A DNA stretch of 13,618 nt from Bacteroidales bacterium (GTDB lineage Bacteria; Bacteroidota; Bacteroidia; Bacteroidales; B18-G4), in the NCBI GenBank assembly GCA_023145125.1, contig JAGLEK010000564.1, forward strand, positions 1 through 13,618, read 5' to 3'. The notes under the pieces were generated by a model. The model was not told the origin of the DNA and ran no database searches. It worked only from the letters and a program-made list of their open reading frames with translations. Made by a program: the position numbers and the translations under genes. Below, piece by piece: positions 12,983-13,618 of this stretch. Every line of letters starts with the position of its first letter. Positions within the stretch are counted from its first letter, which is position 1.

Positions 12983-13003
12983 ATAGTATAAGCATGTATA
13001 TCC

Positions 13004-13618
13004 ATGGGCAGTATTATTGAACTTCTGAAGAATACCGGCAGGCCTGCATTAATAGCAGGGCCGTGTGCTGCTGAATCACGAGATCAGGTTATTCGAACAG
13101 CTGAAGCCCTGCCCGGGACACCCGGGATTATTGCTTATCGCGCCGGCTTATGGAAACCGAGGACACGCCCGGCTGATTTTGAAGGCGTTGGTGAGAAAGG
13201 CCTCGCCTGGCTCAGGGAGGTGAAGGAAAAAACCGGGCTTCGGCTTGCAGTGGAGATTGCCACCCCTGCACATGCAGAAGCCTGTTTAAAATCCGATATT
13301 GATATTGTGTGGATCGGGGCACGGACTGTGGTCAGCCCCTTTATTGTAGATGAAATTGCCCGGGCACTCAGCGGAAGTGATGTCTGTGTAATGGTGAAAA
13401 ACCCGGTCAACCCTGACCTCAGCCTATGGGCAGGGGCAATAGAGCGGCTGAAAAAGAAAAATATCACAAATCTTGCTGCTGTGCACAGGGGTTTTGATGT
13501 TTATTATAGTAAACCATACAGGAATATCCCCTTGTGGGAGATCCCCATCGAGCTAAAAAATGATTTCCCCGGACTGCCTGTACTTTGCGATCCAAGCCAT
13601 ATTGGTGGTAATCGTGAA
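13004..13618 (+). CDS. 3-deoxy-7-phosphoheptulonate (DAHP) synthase, 3' end outside window
   Basis: The reading frame runs 205 codons from ATG 13004 to the window edge without a stop. It encodes the KDO8P-synthase-like (AroA beta) type of DAHP synthase, which condenses phosphoenolpyruvate with erythrose 4-phosphate as the first shikimate-pathway step. Motifs are AGPCAAES (GPC at 19-21), RAGLWKPRTRP (46-56), WIGARTVV (103-110), KNPVNPDL (132-139), HRGF (161-164) and CDPSHIGG (195-202). These hold the metal- and PEP-binding residues. Bacteroidota versions of this family often continue into a type II chorismate mutase domain, but whether this one does lies outside the window. It is divergent from asnS and has its own -7 element. 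Confidence 0.92.
   Translation, partial: MGSIIELLKNTGRPALIAGPCAAESRDQVIRTAEALPGTPGIIAYRAGLWKPRTRPADFEGVGEKGLAWLREVKEKTGLRLAVEIATPAHAEACLKSDIDIVWIGARTVVSPFIVDEIARALSGSDVCVMVKNPVNPDLSLWAGAIERLKKKNITNLAAVHRGFDVYYSKPYRNIPLWEIPIELKNDFPGLPVLCDPSHIGGNRE

Noticed and set aside
12820..13020. Open frame of 66 codons in the asnS/DAHP synthase gap
   Set aside because: It overlaps the DAHP synthase promoter and start, shows no protein-like composition or recognisable motif, and the DAHP synthase frame is unambiguous.

Overview
The window looks like chromosomal DNA of a member of the Bacteroidota. Two large secreted proteins end in type IX secretion (T9SS) type A sorting domains. Several genes are preceded by the Bacteroidota promoter -7 element TAnnTTTG, in one case with a TTTG -33 box at 19-nt spacing. 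Shine-Dalgarno sites are essentially absent, and there is a beta-barrel protein of the PorT-like type and a neighbouring asnS-rpoN pair. The order or genus cannot be fixed from this sequence.

Left part (1-2880): a 736-residue secreted protein with two leucine-rich, 24-residue-pitch repeat modules and a T9SS tail lies on the minus strand. It is bracketed by intergenic DNA full of GC-rich hairpins and inverted repeats of the dispersed REP-like kind. At the very left edge a second minus-strand gene seems to start, with a leader like that of the repeat protein.

Middle part (2885-8926, plus strand): an exported methionine sulfoxide reductase A; an MBL/beta-CASP RNA metallo-hydrolase; a 900-residue T9SS cargo protein with a cleaved-adhesin-like domain and three nearly identical 189-residue repeats, closed by a strong intrinsic terminator; and a small outer-membrane beta-barrel protein. 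Their spacing and individual promoters suggest mostly separate transcription units.

Right part: asnS, rpoN (sigma-54) and a PAP2-like membrane protein run on the minus strand as a likely co-directional cluster. They converge on the beta-barrel gene across a 166-bp imperfect palindrome (8938-9103) that looks like a small non-autonomous mobile element. Divergent from asnS, a DAHP synthase gene (first step of aromatic amino-acid synthesis) starts and runs off the right edge.

Most genes are housekeeping or ordinary surface proteins. I see no CRISPR array, phage genes, defence cassette, rRNA or tRNA, and no convincing new multi-gene system. The most unusual items are the palindromic element at the convergent junction, the mosaic internal repeats of the 900-residue protein, and the repeat-rich DNA around the LRR-like gene.
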